Shown: in pieces, positions 54,280 to 62,462 of the stretch
How the letters are laid out: each line of letters opens with the position of its first letter
How positions within the stretch are numbered: position 1 is the first letter of the stretch
Origin: Planctomycetota bacterium
Lineage (GTDB): Bacteria; Planctomycetota; B15-G4; SIAN01
Length of the DNA stretch: 64,000 nt
Direction of reading: 5' to 3'
NCBI GenBank assembly: GCA_028289345.1
Contig: JANQQL010000015.1
Coordinates: 248,001 to 312,000, forward strand
Position numbers and translations under genes: made by a program
Notes under the pieces: generated by a model
What the model was told of the DNA's origin: nothing
The model's input: only the letters and a program-made list of their open reading frames with translations
Database searches by the model: none

Positions 54280-55482
54280 TCACCGCCCCAGAAGAACCCC
54301 ACTCCAAGACTCGCGAAGGCCTTCGTAGACGCTCGGTCGGAAGAAACAGGCGCGCACTTCTTGGGGATCCGGATCCATCGTCTCTTCCAGCAGGGACCGA
54401 CGGTGGGACTCTTCGCGGTACTCTTCTTCGCGATGTTCGAGATCGTTCAGATAGGCGGCGTCTTCGAATGGTTGGAGCCAGCTTGCGACTTCGGAGAACG
54501 AGGGTTCGCACGCGGCACTCGCGAAGTCGAGCGGGTCGGACACCGGATGCTCGACTTCGTAGCCCAAGGCGGTGAGCTCCGGACCGGCCAATGCGTCGAT
54601 GGCGGCGATCTGCGGGCGAGTCAGGAGGTTCTTCCAACGGTCCACGGATTCGGTGAACACGCCTTGCCCGGCCCCAAAGGAAGAGTTGCCGCGCCAGTCT
54701 TCCTGTTCGTCGAGCCCGGTGAGATTGTCGATGTCGATCTGCTGCGGTTGGTCGAGACCCAAGTGGCCACACAACCGCTCCAGCTCTTCTCTCGGTTGCT
54801 CCACCAAGTCTTCGTAGCGAACCATTTGAATGCGCGAGGCCACCTCGGGGGAGTACCATGCGGGGTTGCCCAAGGACACACTCTTGCGCCAGTGACGGGC
54901 GTAGAACAGCAGGGGGCGCTTGCCCTGGCCTTCTCCCGACTGGTGCTCTTGGGAAGCCACCACCGCCCGCAGGTCCCTCACCACGAACACGAACTTCATG
55001 TCCGGAAACGCGCGGGCCATGGCGGGCAAGAACTCTTCACTCCAGCTCACCTTGGTCCCGGCCACGGTGATTCCCTCGGCACCGTAGACATCCACTGCCA
55101 GCTCGATGAGCCCCTGGTAGAACTCGCGGAAGGTGTCGCCCGACACTTCTCCCAGGCGCGAGCAGATCTGCGGATGCTGACGGGACTTCCAGCGCAGGAT
55201 GTCGCGGCGAATGCGCTGCTGCAGAGTCGCCGGCATTCTCTCGGCGAGTGCCGCGGACTCCATGACCTCGAGGAGCTGGCGCTGTTTCCCGAAGGCGAAG
55301 TGTGGCGTGGGTGCTTCGGGGTTGACGGGAAACCCGATCTCGCTCGCAAGGAAATCTCGATAGGCTTTGAAGAAGTAGAGGTACGGGTCGGACACGATGC
55401 GACAGGCCGGATGACCACCCAGCAGTCGACTGACCAGAGTCGTTCCCGATCGAAACATTCCGAGCACCAAGACCTGATTCAT
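54280..55482 (-). CDS. PAPS-dependent sulfotransferase
   Basis: 400 residues from ATG 55482, one base after the WbqC stop. The 5'-phosphosulfate-binding loop is VLGMFRSGTTLVSRLL at residues 6-21, and the 3'-phosphate region is FVFVVRDLRAVVASQ near 168, the standard pair for sulfotransferases. It moves sulfate from PAPS to a hydroxyl or amino group of a glycan or small acceptor. The C-terminal 80 residues are acidic and helical (NDLEHREEEYREESHRR), beyond the usual domain. As last gene of the minus operon it probably sulfates the sugar, or a glycan containing it, made by the upstream genes. Confidence 0.86.
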   Translation of the reverse strand: MNQVLVLGMFRSGTTLVSRLLGGHPACRIVSDPYLYFFKAYRDFLASEIGFPVNPEAPTPHFAFGKQRQLLEVMESAALAERMPATLQQRIRRDILRWKSRQHPQICSRLGEVSGDTFREFYQGLIELAVDVYGAEGITVAGTKVSWSEEFLPAMARAFPDMKFVFVVRDLRAVVASQEHQSGEGQGKRPLLFYARHWRKSVSLGNPAWYSPEVASRIQMVRYEDLVEQPREELERLCGHLGLDQPQQIDIDNLTGLDEQEDWRGNSSFGAGQGVFTESVDRWKNLLTRPQIAAIDALAGPELTALGYEVEHPVSDPLDFASAACEPSFSEVASWLQPFEDAAYLNDLEHREEEYREESHRRSLLEETMDPDPQEVRACFFRPSVYEGLRESWSGVLLGR

Positions 55483-55483
55483 C

Positions 55484-56197
55484 TCAGCTCCGTCCTTGCC
55501 GCAGGATCTCCAGCGAGTGCTGCCCGTGGTTGGAGATCAAATCCACGACGCTCAGGTAGGGAAGGAACGGCAGTTCTTCTCCACCGGTGATCTGCAGATA
55601 AGTCGGGTGCCGGTAATCCTGGAACGCCCATTCGATTCCTCGAGAAGAAAAGCAGCGAGGGTCCAGGTAAGCCGCCGACCCATTGTTCGCCAGGTAGAAC
55701 CCGGCACCAATCTTCGTACAAAGATTGGCAAGCTTCTCCGTTTTTCGACCTTCGACGTGCATTTCCGAAGAACGAACCAGTTCTGTTTCGATGCCGAGAT
55801 AGCAACAGAAGCCCTGTAGCAGAGCGGCATTCAGGTCACCCAGGGTGCGCCCGTCCCCGTTGACCCCATCCAGCACTCCCTCAACGTCGGCGAAGTGCGG
55901 AGCCTTCCCATAGACCTGCCGCAAACTGTCGCGGTGCTTTTGGCGCCAGTCCGATCCTTCGTCGATCTCGGCATCGCAGATTCGAGTGTTTCGCTGGCTC
56001 TTGCGGTGCAGGGGCACGGTGAGCCATTTGGTCTCGATGCTTCGGCGGTCTTTCCGAACCCGGTTTCGGTTCTTCCATTCCCGGCGGATGAATTGCACGT
56101 CGTCCAGCATGACGAACCGGTCGACCCGGTCGATCATTTCGAAGTAGCCGATCCAAGGCAGGTAGTGCGGTTGGCAGATGGCGACGGCGTGACTCAG
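55484..56197 (-). CDS. WbqC-like family protein
   Basis: 237 residues if translation starts at CTG 56197, which overlaps the upstream stop as CTGA. The stretch between there and the first ATG (56137) clearly encodes the family's conserved N-terminus AVAICQPHYLPWIGYFEMID, so it must be translated. Other landmarks: FVMLDDVQFIRREWKNRNRV, LTVPLHRKSQRNTRI, YLDPRCFSSRGIEWAFQDYR. WbqC-like proteins accompany O-antigen and glycan clusters; a role in transferring or modifying an amino sugar has been suggested, without firm biochemistry. Position between a cytidylyltransferase and a sulfotransferase fits such a role. Confidence 0.83.
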   Translation of the reverse strand: MSHAVAICQPHYLPWIGYFEMIDRVDRFVMLDDVQFIRREWKNRNRVRKDRRSIETKWLTVPLHRKSQRNTRICDAEIDEGSDWRQKHRDSLRQVYGKAPHFADVEGVLDGVNGDGRTLGDLNAALLQGFCCYLGIETELVRSSEMHVEGRKTEKLANLCTKIGAGFYLANNGSAAYLDPRCFSSRGIEWAFQDYRHPTYLQITGGEELPFLPYLSVVDLISNHGQHSLEILRQGRS

Positions 56198-57660
56198 CGA
56201 TCTTCCCCCCGGTTCAAGAACTCGACTCGGGCACGAAGCAGAGTCGGGCTGCGCCAGTATTCGGAGATCGAAACACGGTCAATGGCCACGCCCACCGGAT
56301 CGAGAGTCGTGCGCATCGTTCCATTCGACACGACTTCCAGGCGCCCGAGATTCTCCTCAGAATCACCCATGAGGCCGCCGTCTACGGATTCCTGCAGGCG
56401 TTCGGATCCGAATCGCTGGCACGCTTCGTCGCGACACAGTAGCCAGCTCTCGTCGGTCTGCTCTTTTGGAAAAACCAACGAACCAAAAGGCGAACACTCG
56501 AGTTCATCGAACAACCTTCGCCAGTGCTCGGGCCCTCCGGCGGGAAGGTTCCCGGTCGCGAACACAACCTCCCGGGGGAACCGCGAAGACACCGCCTCGA
56601 GCGCACTCTGTCGGTGGGAAGGGCTCACGCTTTTCTCGGGGGGCGGGGCCCACGACTCTTGCACCGAAAGCTCGCGAACCGGAGAGGTTCGCAACAGGGG
56701 CTCGACCTGGGGGAGGATTCGCTCGAGAAACTCCACCGCGGATTCTCGGCGAATGGTGTCGGAGGTCTCGACGAAAACCGGGCCGCGAGGAAAGTCCGGC
56801 CCACTGCTTTCGTCATGACGCAGGCAGTAGCGCCGGTGATTGCCCTCTCCGAAGATTCCGACGCGAAAGATTGCTCGGGGAACCGCAGGAGCGGGACGGT
56901 CGCGCACGACGACCACGGGGAAGTCGTCACTGTTCTCTGGAAGCGAAACCACCTGACACGTTCGTTTGCGAACTCGGTCCAGCAACACCCGGGGTTGGTC
57001 CGCGAGGGGAACCCGACGCAGAGTTGCTTCCCACTGTCGAATCCTCATCAGGTCCACCGGGTAGTCCAGGGACAAACACAGCTCCGGGTAGGAGAGTTCT
57101 TCGGGTGCGACTTGGTAGTGAACGCGAAAGTCGTCGGGACGTTCCAGGCAATAGTTTTCGACGTGCTCACGGTAGATCGGGTGTTCCGCCTCCTCATCGA
57201 TGCGAGCCAGGCACTCCCGAGTCATCACGACCATTCCGTAACCGAAGGGGTAGGTGGCAAGCTCGAACGGGGTGACGAGGTCGACGCTTCGATCGAACAG
57301 AAGGTCCACCGCCTCGTCCACCACGGACGGCATCATCAGTGGATTGTCGGCATTGATCCGCACCACAGCCCGCACATCGGAGCTCACTTGGCTCACGGCC
57401 ATGCAAAGTCGTTCGACGACGTCCTCTTCCGCTCCTCGCACGACTTCCAGCCCGAAGCTCTCTGCCAAAGCGACAATCTCGTCATCTTCCGGAGAAGTCG
57501 AAGTCGCCAGCACCAGGGAGTCGATTCGCCGGCAGTTCCTCGCTCGCTGAATCACCGAACCGAGAACCGTGGTTTCGCCCAGGCGGCACAGCATCTTGCG
57601 AGGCAATCGAGTCGAGCCGGCGCGAGCCAGAATCACTCCGAGAACGCGAGACGAGGCCAT
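56194..57660 (-). CDS. SpsF/NeuA-like cytidylyltransferase with an additional C-terminal domain
   Basis: ATG 57660 lies 4 bases after the stop of the PseG-like gene; 488 residues, twice the usual length. Residues 1-245 match SpsF-type (COG1861) nucleotidyltransferases: VLGVILARAGSTRLPRKML, LVLATSTSPEDDEIVAL, VRINADNPLMMPSVVDEAV and EHPIYREHVENYCLE. These activate a sugar as CMP- or similar nucleotide derivative. Residues about 250-488 match nothing I recognise; they include RAIFRVGIFGEGNHRRYCLR, FPREVVFATGNLPAGG and LEVVSNGTMRTTLDP, which recall, but do not prove, a radical-SAM-like or SPASM-like layout. Third gene of the operon. Confidence 0.8.
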   Translation of the reverse strand: MASSRVLGVILARAGSTRLPRKMLCRLGETTVLGSVIQRARNCRRIDSLVLATSTSPEDDEIVALAESFGLEVVRGAEEDVVERLCMAVSQVSSDVRAVVRINADNPLMMPSVVDEAVDLLFDRSVDLVTPFELATYPFGYGMVVMTRECLARIDEEAEHPIYREHVENYCLERPDDFRVHYQVAPEELSYPELCLSLDYPVDLMRIRQWEATLRRVPLADQPRVLLDRVRKRTCQVVSLPENSDDFPVVVVRDRPAPAVPRAIFRVGIFGEGNHRRYCLRHDESSGPDFPRGPVFVETSDTIRRESAVEFLERILPQVEPLLRTSPVRELSVQESWAPPPEKSVSPSHRQSALEAVSSRFPREVVFATGNLPAGGPEHWRRLFDELECSPFGSLVFPKEQTDESWLLCRDEACQRFGSERLQESVDGGLMGDSEENLGRLEVVSNGTMRTTLDPVGVAIDRVSISEYWRSPTLLRARVEFLNRGEDR

Positions 57661-57664
57661 TGAC

Positions 57665-58696
57665 CTAGCTCCCCACCGGCTGAGCGGCAAAGACCGCGTC
57701 GTAGACTCGCTCGAATCCCCGTCCGTCCACCGAGCCCGCCATGCGCTCGGCCAAGGCCTGGCGTTGTTCCTGCGCCTCCCACTGTTGCATCAGAGAGACG
57801 AGGGCATCGACTTCCACGTACGACATGTAGCCCGCATGGGGCACTTCCGTCTTGCGGGAGAATTCCTCGGCCAACGGGATCTGATGCCACTGCACTGACA
57901 TCATCGCGCAAGGCGTGCCCGTGATCGCCGCCTCTAGCTTGCTGTAGCCAGCGCTGACGATGGCGAAGTCCGTGTTCCAGAAGCGCTGCTCCAGGTCGTC
58001 GACTCCGCCGAGGATCTCGGCGTGGGGAAGGACCCCGCGGATCCGCTCAGCCAAGGACCCGTGGTCCGCGTAACCGAGCACGAAGGTGGCGGCGACCTCC
58101 GGACGCCAGCGGGACAAGGCCATGGCCGCTTTCAAGAACCCGACGTCGTAGCCTCCCCCACCCAGGGTCACGAGCACATGCTCGATCTGTTTCCGGTGCT
58201 GGCGTGACTGGTCTCGGTAAGGCAAGAACTCGGGACGGCTCAGAAAGTACTCAGGCCCCTCCAAGAAACGGGTGGAGGCCAAGCTCAGGTCCCGATTGCT
58301 GTAGTTCGGAAGCCACTGCCCGCAAACCACCACGTCGGCCACGTAGGGGTGATCACAAAGATCGTCGAAAACGACCAAGGACTCGCCATGACGGGCCAAC
58401 ATCGCTTGGCGATCCAATGGGACATCCAGCATCTCGAGAAACAGAACGTCACAAGGCTCCATCGTTTCGAGCACCGCGTCTTCCTCGGCCACGCTCAGAT
58501 CTTCTGCCAAAGGCACGACTTCGAAGCCTTGTCTCCGGAGGTACTCCTCGACTTCCCTCGGCCCTTCGACCAAGAACGTCAGGTCCGTGTGGCCTCGATC
58601 TCGACACCACGAGGCGAACGAGGACAGACGGAAAATGTTGCCCCAGCCGTACACCGGGCCGCCGCGGGTGCGAAAGAAGAGTCGTTGTCCGTCCAT
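57665..58696 (-). CDS. PseG-like nucleotide-sugar hydrolase homologue with altered active site
   Basis: 343 residues from ATG 58696, 17 bases after the NeuB stop. The two-domain GT-B-like plan of PseG is visible: N-terminal FRTRGGPVYGWGNIFRLSSF, central IEHVLVTLGGGGYDVGFLKA, and C-terminal AIVSAGYSKLEAAITGTPCA with WHQIPLAEEF. PseG removes UDP from a 2,4-diacetamido sugar before the NeuB-type condensation. In PseG the early motif is G-x-G-H, with the His as catalytic base; here it is GWGN, so Asn20 stands in its place. The enzyme may use another base, or may have become a glycosyltransferase or a binding protein. Confidence 0.8.
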   Translation of the reverse strand: MDGQRLFFRTRGGPVYGWGNIFRLSSFASWCRDRGHTDLTFLVEGPREVEEYLRRQGFEVVPLAEDLSVAEEDAVLETMEPCDVLFLEMLDVPLDRQAMLARHGESLVVFDDLCDHPYVADVVVCGQWLPNYSNRDLSLASTRFLEGPEYFLSRPEFLPYRDQSRQHRKQIEHVLVTLGGGGYDVGFLKAAMALSRWRPEVAATFVLGYADHGSLAERIRGVLPHAEILGGVDDLEQRFWNTDFAIVSAGYSKLEAAITGTPCAMMSVQWHQIPLAEEFSRKTEVPHAGYMSYVEVDALVSLMQQWEAQEQRQALAERMAGSVDGRGFERVYDAVFAAQPVGS

Positions 58697-58713
58697 GGCG
58701 TCGGAATCCGGAC

Positions 58714-59574
58714 TCAGGCCGTCACGCGTCGGAAGGACCACATGTACTCCTCCGCATCCACGCGATCGACCGCGGCTCCGAGATAGGCCTCCACCTGACG
58801 CACGCGGAAGATGATCTCACGCAGCTCATCGGGAGTGACCGAGAACGGGTTGTCCGACTCGCGCAGCTTGGGATTCACCGTGAAGTGCTTCTCGATCATG
58901 TTGGCGCCAGCAGCCACGGCCAACGGTGGAATGTCACAACCGCGGGTGTGGTCGGAATGACCGACGGGCCAGTCGTAACGCTCGCGAAGCTGATGGATTT
59001 TGCGCAAGTGACTGTCGCGCTTCATGACCGGATAGGACGAGATGCAGTGCAGGATCACAATGTCGCAGCCGTTCTCTTCCAAGATCGCCACGCAACGGTC
59101 AACCTCTTCCTCGCTGGCCATCCCTCGAGAGAACACCACCGGCTTGCCGTATTGGGCCACGGCCCGCACCAGCTCCAGGTTGACGATCTCGAACGCCGCG
59201 AGCTTGAAGGCCACTGAGCCCATCTCGTGAGAAAACGCGGCGCTCTCGGCATCGAACGGAGAGGTGAAAACGACCGCGCCCAGAGACTTCGCGTAGTCCC
59301 AGAGCACCGCGTCCTGCTCCCGAGTGAACTCCCAGCGGGCCAAGTTCTCGATGAACTCGCCGGCCTTGGGGTTCGTCGCCCGGTCGTAGCGTTTCTCTGC
59401 GGTGTAAGTCTGGAACTTGAGGAGGTCGGCGCCCGCTTCATGGGCCGCCGCGATCAGGTCCTTGGCCCGCTCGAAGTCGCCGAGGTGGTTGACGCCAATC
59501 TCGGCCACGACGGGGACCGGGTGACCATCGCCCACGGTAAGGGGCCCGAAGGTGGTGTTCTTGCGCTGCTTCAT
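58714..59574 (-). CDS. NeuB/PseI-family nonulosonic acid synthase, without SAF domain
   Basis: 286 residues from ATG 59574; the upstream extension lacks a good start. The TIM barrel of sialic/pseudaminic/legionaminic acid synthases is complete: PVPVVAEIGVNHLGDFERAK, ADLLKFQTYTAEKRYDR, FTSPFDAESAAF, KLAAFEIVNLELVRAVAQ, ILHCISSYPVM and PVGHSDHTRG. It condenses phosphoenolpyruvate with a six-carbon amino sugar. Family members normally have about 345 residues, ending in a 60-residue antifreeze-like SAF domain that closes the active site of the partner subunit; that part is absent here and is not found in another frame downstream. First gene of the minus operon. Confidence 0.88.
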   Translation of the reverse strand: MKQRKNTTFGPLTVGDGHPVPVVAEIGVNHLGDFERAKDLIAAAHEAGADLLKFQTYTAEKRYDRATNPKAGEFIENLARWEFTREQDAVLWDYAKSLGAVVFTSPFDAESAAFSHEMGSVAFKLAAFEIVNLELVRAVAQYGKPVVFSRGMASEEEVDRCVAILEENGCDIVILHCISSYPVMKRDSHLRKIHQLRERYDWPVGHSDHTRGCDIPPLAVAAGANMIEKHFTVNPKLRESDNPFSVTPDELREIIFRVRQVEAYLGAAVDRVDAEEYMWSFRRVTA

Positions 59575-59773
59575 GACCGGCAGATTCCCGATTCGTCGAA
59601 GGGAGAGGTAAACGGGCAGGACGCCCCTTCCTTCATCGGGTGAACGGCGGGACACCCTGGAAAAGATTGCGCAAGTTCTCGGGGAAACCCGGGGGGCAGC
59701 GCGCTGTCGCCAAGACCGCTATCCTGGGGGGTTTCCCGACAGCCCGGAAAACCATCCGGGCGAGGAGACCCCG

Positions 59774-60040
59774 ATGACTGAGCCGTCCCCCGCCTTTGAC
59801 CCGTCCAGCTTCGTTGCCCTGATCAGCGGACTGGGGGCCCAGGCGAAGATCCTCCTGGGCCTGATGGCCAATCCGGTGACCGGCCAGATGGAGCCCAAGG
59901 ACCTCAGCCGCGCCAAGGTGCTGATCGACACCTTGCAGATGCTCCAGACGAAAACCGAGGGCAATCTGGGCCCGGAAGAGAAGCGCTTCCTGGACACGAT
60001 CCTCACGGATGTCCAGCTCCGCTACGTCGAAAACCAGTAG
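59774..60040 (+). CDS. DUF1844 protein
   Basis: 88 residues, AGGAG 7 nt before ATG 59774. The sequence FVALISGLGAQAKILLGLMA, then AKVLIDTLQMLQTKTEGNLG and a final LTDVQLRYVE matches DUF1844, a short helical family widespread in Planctomycetota, Acidobacteria and Deltaproteobacteria. Its role is unknown. Divergent from the NeuB operon and convergent, by 3 bases, with the lipoprotein gene. Confidence 0.88.
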   Translation: MTEPSPAFDPSSFVALISGLGAQAKILLGLMANPVTGQMEPKDLSRAKVLIDTLQMLQTKTEGNLGPEEKRFLDTILTDVQLRYVENQ

Positions 60041-60043
60041 GCG

Positions 60044-60976
60044 CTACTGATCGGAAGAGGGCGCTTCCTCGGAGTCGGGGGGGCCTTCGACGGCCGTCGG
60101 CTCGTCGCCCTCTTGGGGGTCCACCGCTTCCGGCTCGCTCGACTCTTCCGGGGCGGGCTCCGACTCTTCGCCAGGCGCCATCATTTCCGGCGCGTCCGCC
60201 CGTCTTTTCGCCTTGGCGGCAGCGGCCTCGTCCAGCAGGGTCAAGGCTTTCCGCTGAAACGCGGGGCGAACCTCGGGCACCGTGTACACCCCGTAACCAA
60301 AGATGTCGTGGCCGCGGCGCTGCAGAGCGTCCATCGCCTCGGCGCGCTTGCGGGCGTCCAACGAATGAGCCTGCTTGTAGAGCTCTTCCTCGCTGGGCTC
60401 GAAGGCGTCGTCGCCGAGCAGGTCGAATCCGACCAATCCGGTCAGGAAGTCCGCAATCTCGTCCGGCCGAACAGCGAGGTTCCCGCCGAACAGCCCCAGG
60501 TGGCAAGTCACTCCGAAATCCAATGGACGACGATCGGTCAGGAGTTTGAAACCGAGGGGGTATTCGGCGTGGCCGGGATCGGCCCAGCGAGGGTGTCGGT
60601 AGTCCAACAGGGCGCCTTCGCCGTTGCGACGGTAGGTATAGAGGTGGGCGAGAGACACGCCGAACTCGCCGCGTTGCTCGCGAACGTTCACCAGGCGGCC
60701 CTCTTGGAGACCGAGGGTTCGACCGTCGTAGGCCCCGGCGCCGAATTGCAGTGCCGAGGTGGCGCGAAGGGACAGGTTCACTCCTGGCCCAAAGGTGAAG
60801 CCGAGGTCCAGCATCTCCCCCGCGTCCTTGAGGCGGTCTTGGAACGCCGCACACCCGCCGAGCACCAAGGGCAACCAAGCCACGGCCAGAAGCCAGGAAG
60901 ACCGAGGGAGAGTTTTCGGAGCGAACCCAGTCCGAGACCGGGCGCAAGTTGACAGCGAAGGGCGAGCATCTTTCAC
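60044..60976 (-). CDS. Lipoprotein of unknown function
   Basis: 310 residues if GTG 60976 is used; an ATG at 61069 with GGAGGGG upstream is possible but would put the signal peptide about 70 residues inside. The signal peptide ends in LGGC (AVAWLPLVLGGCAAF). The middle reads as a beta-rich domain (GEMLDLGFTFGPGVNLSLRA, RHPRWADPGHAEYPLGFKLL) like lipoproteins that other planctomycetes carry near outer-membrane genes. The last 50 residues are acidic, Glu/Pro/Ser-rich and probably disordered. No function is inferred. Confidence 0.7.
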   Translation of the reverse strand: MKDARPSLSTCARSRTGFAPKTLPRSSWLLAVAWLPLVLGGCAAFQDRLKDAGEMLDLGFTFGPGVNLSLRATSALQFGAGAYDGRTLGLQEGRLVNVREQRGEFGVSLAHLYTYRRNGEGALLDYRHPRWADPGHAEYPLGFKLLTDRRPLDFGVTCHLGLFGGNLAVRPDEIADFLTGLVGFDLLGDDAFEPSEEELYKQAHSLDARKRAEAMDALQRRGHDIFGYGVYTVPEVRPAFQRKALTLLDEAAAAKAKRRADAPEMMAPGEESEPAPEESSEPEAVDPQEGDEPTAVEGPPDSEEAPSSDQ

Positions 60977-61139
60977 GAGCGGGGATTCCTTCCGTCCGGA
61001 TCGAGTCGGCGTTCCTCTCCAGCGTTGGAATGTAGATTTGCTGAGAGCTGGATCAGCACTTCGAACCATCCACTCCCCTCCGTTCGTCCTCGCCAGGATG
61101 CGACGGTCGCAAGGGCCGCGCCAATCACCTGCCGGAAAG

Positions 61140-61158
61140 CCCCCTCGACGTCCGGGGG
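61140..61158 (-). terminator. Weak hairpin after the acyl-CoA dehydrogenase gene
   Basis: CCCCC/GGGGG stem with a 9-nt loop, 13 bases downstream of the stop on the minus strand, followed there by GCTTTCC. Confidence 0.35.
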
Positions 61159-61170
61159 ACGCGGCCCGGG

Positions 61171-62337
61171 TCAGCGATAGGCAGGAATCCCGGTGATGTC
61201 GTGGCCCACGGCCAACGCGTGAATGTCGTAGGTGCCCTCGTAGGTGTTCACCGACTCAAGGTTCACCATGTGACGCATGGTGTGGTACTCGTCCAGGATC
61301 CCATTGGCCCCGAGAATGTCGCGACAGGTTCGCGCGATTTCCAGCGCACCGCCCACGTTGTTCCGCTTGGCCAAGGAAATCTGGCTGTGGCTGATCTTGC
61401 CTTGCTCCTTGAGACGGCCGAGCTGCAAGGCCAGAAGCTGCGCCTTGGTGATCTCGGTCAGGCAGTTGACCAGCTTGTTCTGCACCAGCTGGAAGCTGGC
61501 AATGGGCTTGTCGAACATGATGCGGGCCTTGGCGTAGTTCAACGCCTCGTCGTAACACCCCATGGCGGCCCCGGTGCCCCCCCAGACGATTCCGTAGCGC
61601 GCCTGGGACAGACAACTCAGCGGCCCCTTCAAGCCCGTGACCTTGGGCAGCCGGTTGGCGTCCGGGACGCGAACGTCCTGCATCACCAGCTCGGAAGTCA
61701 CGGATGCCCGCAAGGACAGCTTGCCTTTCATCTCTGGGGCCGAGAATCCCGGGGTGTCCTTTTCCACGAGGAAGCCGCAGATGCCGTCTTCGGTTTGGGC
61801 CCAGACCAAGGAGACGTCCGCCCCGGTGCCATTCGTGATCCACATCTTGGCACCGTTGAGGATCCAGTCGGAGCCGTCCCGCACCGCCTTGGTTTCCATC
61901 CCGCCGGGATCGGAGCCGTGATCCGGCTCGGTCAGCCCGAAACAGCCGATGGCTTTCCCGGAGGCGAGGGCGGGCAACCAGCGCTCCTTCTGTTCGTCGG
62001 ATCCGTAGGTGTGGATCGGCCACATGACCAGGGAGCCCTGCACCGAAGCACAGGACCGAATGCCGGAATCTCCCCGCTCCAGCTCCTGCATGATGAGACC
62101 GTAGGCCACGGCTCCCAGACCCGCGCAGCCGTATCCGTCGAGGTTGGCCCCCAAGAGCTGCATCTCTCCCATCTCGGGAATCAACTCGGTCGGGAATGTG
62201 CCGTTTCGGCAGTGCTGGGCAATGATGGGGAGGACCCGCTCGTCGACCCACGAGCGCACGGTGTCCCGGATCATCTTCTCTTCGTCGGTGAGAAGACCGT
62301 CTACTTCGAAATAGTCCACGCCCTGGTACTTGCTCAT
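61171..62337 (-). CDS. Acyl-CoA dehydrogenase, glutaryl-CoA dehydrogenase-like
   Basis: 388 residues from ATG 62337. The acyl-CoA dehydrogenase fold is clear: LTDEEKMIRDTVRSWVDERV at the N-terminus, IGCFGLTEPDHGSDPGGMET (FAD and substrate loop), LNGAKMWITNGTGADVSLVW, and ESVNTYEGTYDIHALAVGHD near the C-terminus. The catalytic base is Glu367 in TYEGT, at the position found in glutaryl-CoA and isovaleryl-type members, and the surrounding TYEGTYDIH pattern is nearest to glutaryl-CoA dehydrogenase (lysine/tryptophan degradation). An electron-transfer flavoprotein partner is not in the window. Divergent from metG. Confidence 0.87.
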   Translation of the reverse strand: MSKYQGVDYFEVDGLLTDEEKMIRDTVRSWVDERVLPIIAQHCRNGTFPTELIPEMGEMQLLGANLDGYGCAGLGAVAYGLIMQELERGDSGIRSCASVQGSLVMWPIHTYGSDEQKERWLPALASGKAIGCFGLTEPDHGSDPGGMETKAVRDGSDWILNGAKMWITNGTGADVSLVWAQTEDGICGFLVEKDTPGFSAPEMKGKLSLRASVTSELVMQDVRVPDANRLPKVTGLKGPLSCLSQARYGIVWGGTGAAMGCYDEALNYAKARIMFDKPIASFQLVQNKLVNCLTEITKAQLLALQLGRLKEQGKISHSQISLAKRNNVGGALEIARTCRDILGANGILDEYHTMRHMVNLESVNTYEGTYDIHALAVGHDITGIPAYR

Positions 62338-62394
62338 CACTCGTCTCTCTACGGAAGGTGCACAGCCCGGCCATCCTATCGGGGCCCCGGAAGG

Positions 62395-62452
62395 GGGTCA
62401 AAGCCCAAGGGAATCGCACTCCGGATCCGTAATCTGTGGGGTTCGACCCCCG
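62395..62452 (+). other. tRNA-like remnant in the metG leader
   Basis: ACTCCGGATCCGTAATC followed by a GGGGTTCGACCCC hairpin reads like the anticodon arm, variable loop and T-arm of a tRNA, but no D-arm, acceptor stem or CCA is present. It lies 11-68 bases before the metG start codon. Probably a decayed tRNA end or chance likeness. Confidence 0.3.
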
Positions 62453-62462
62453 GAGAGTTTTC

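Noticed and set aside
60950..60990. TTGACA on the plus strand near 60950
   Set aside because: No plus-strand gene follows for 1.5 kb; it lies within the signal-peptide region of a minus-strand gene.
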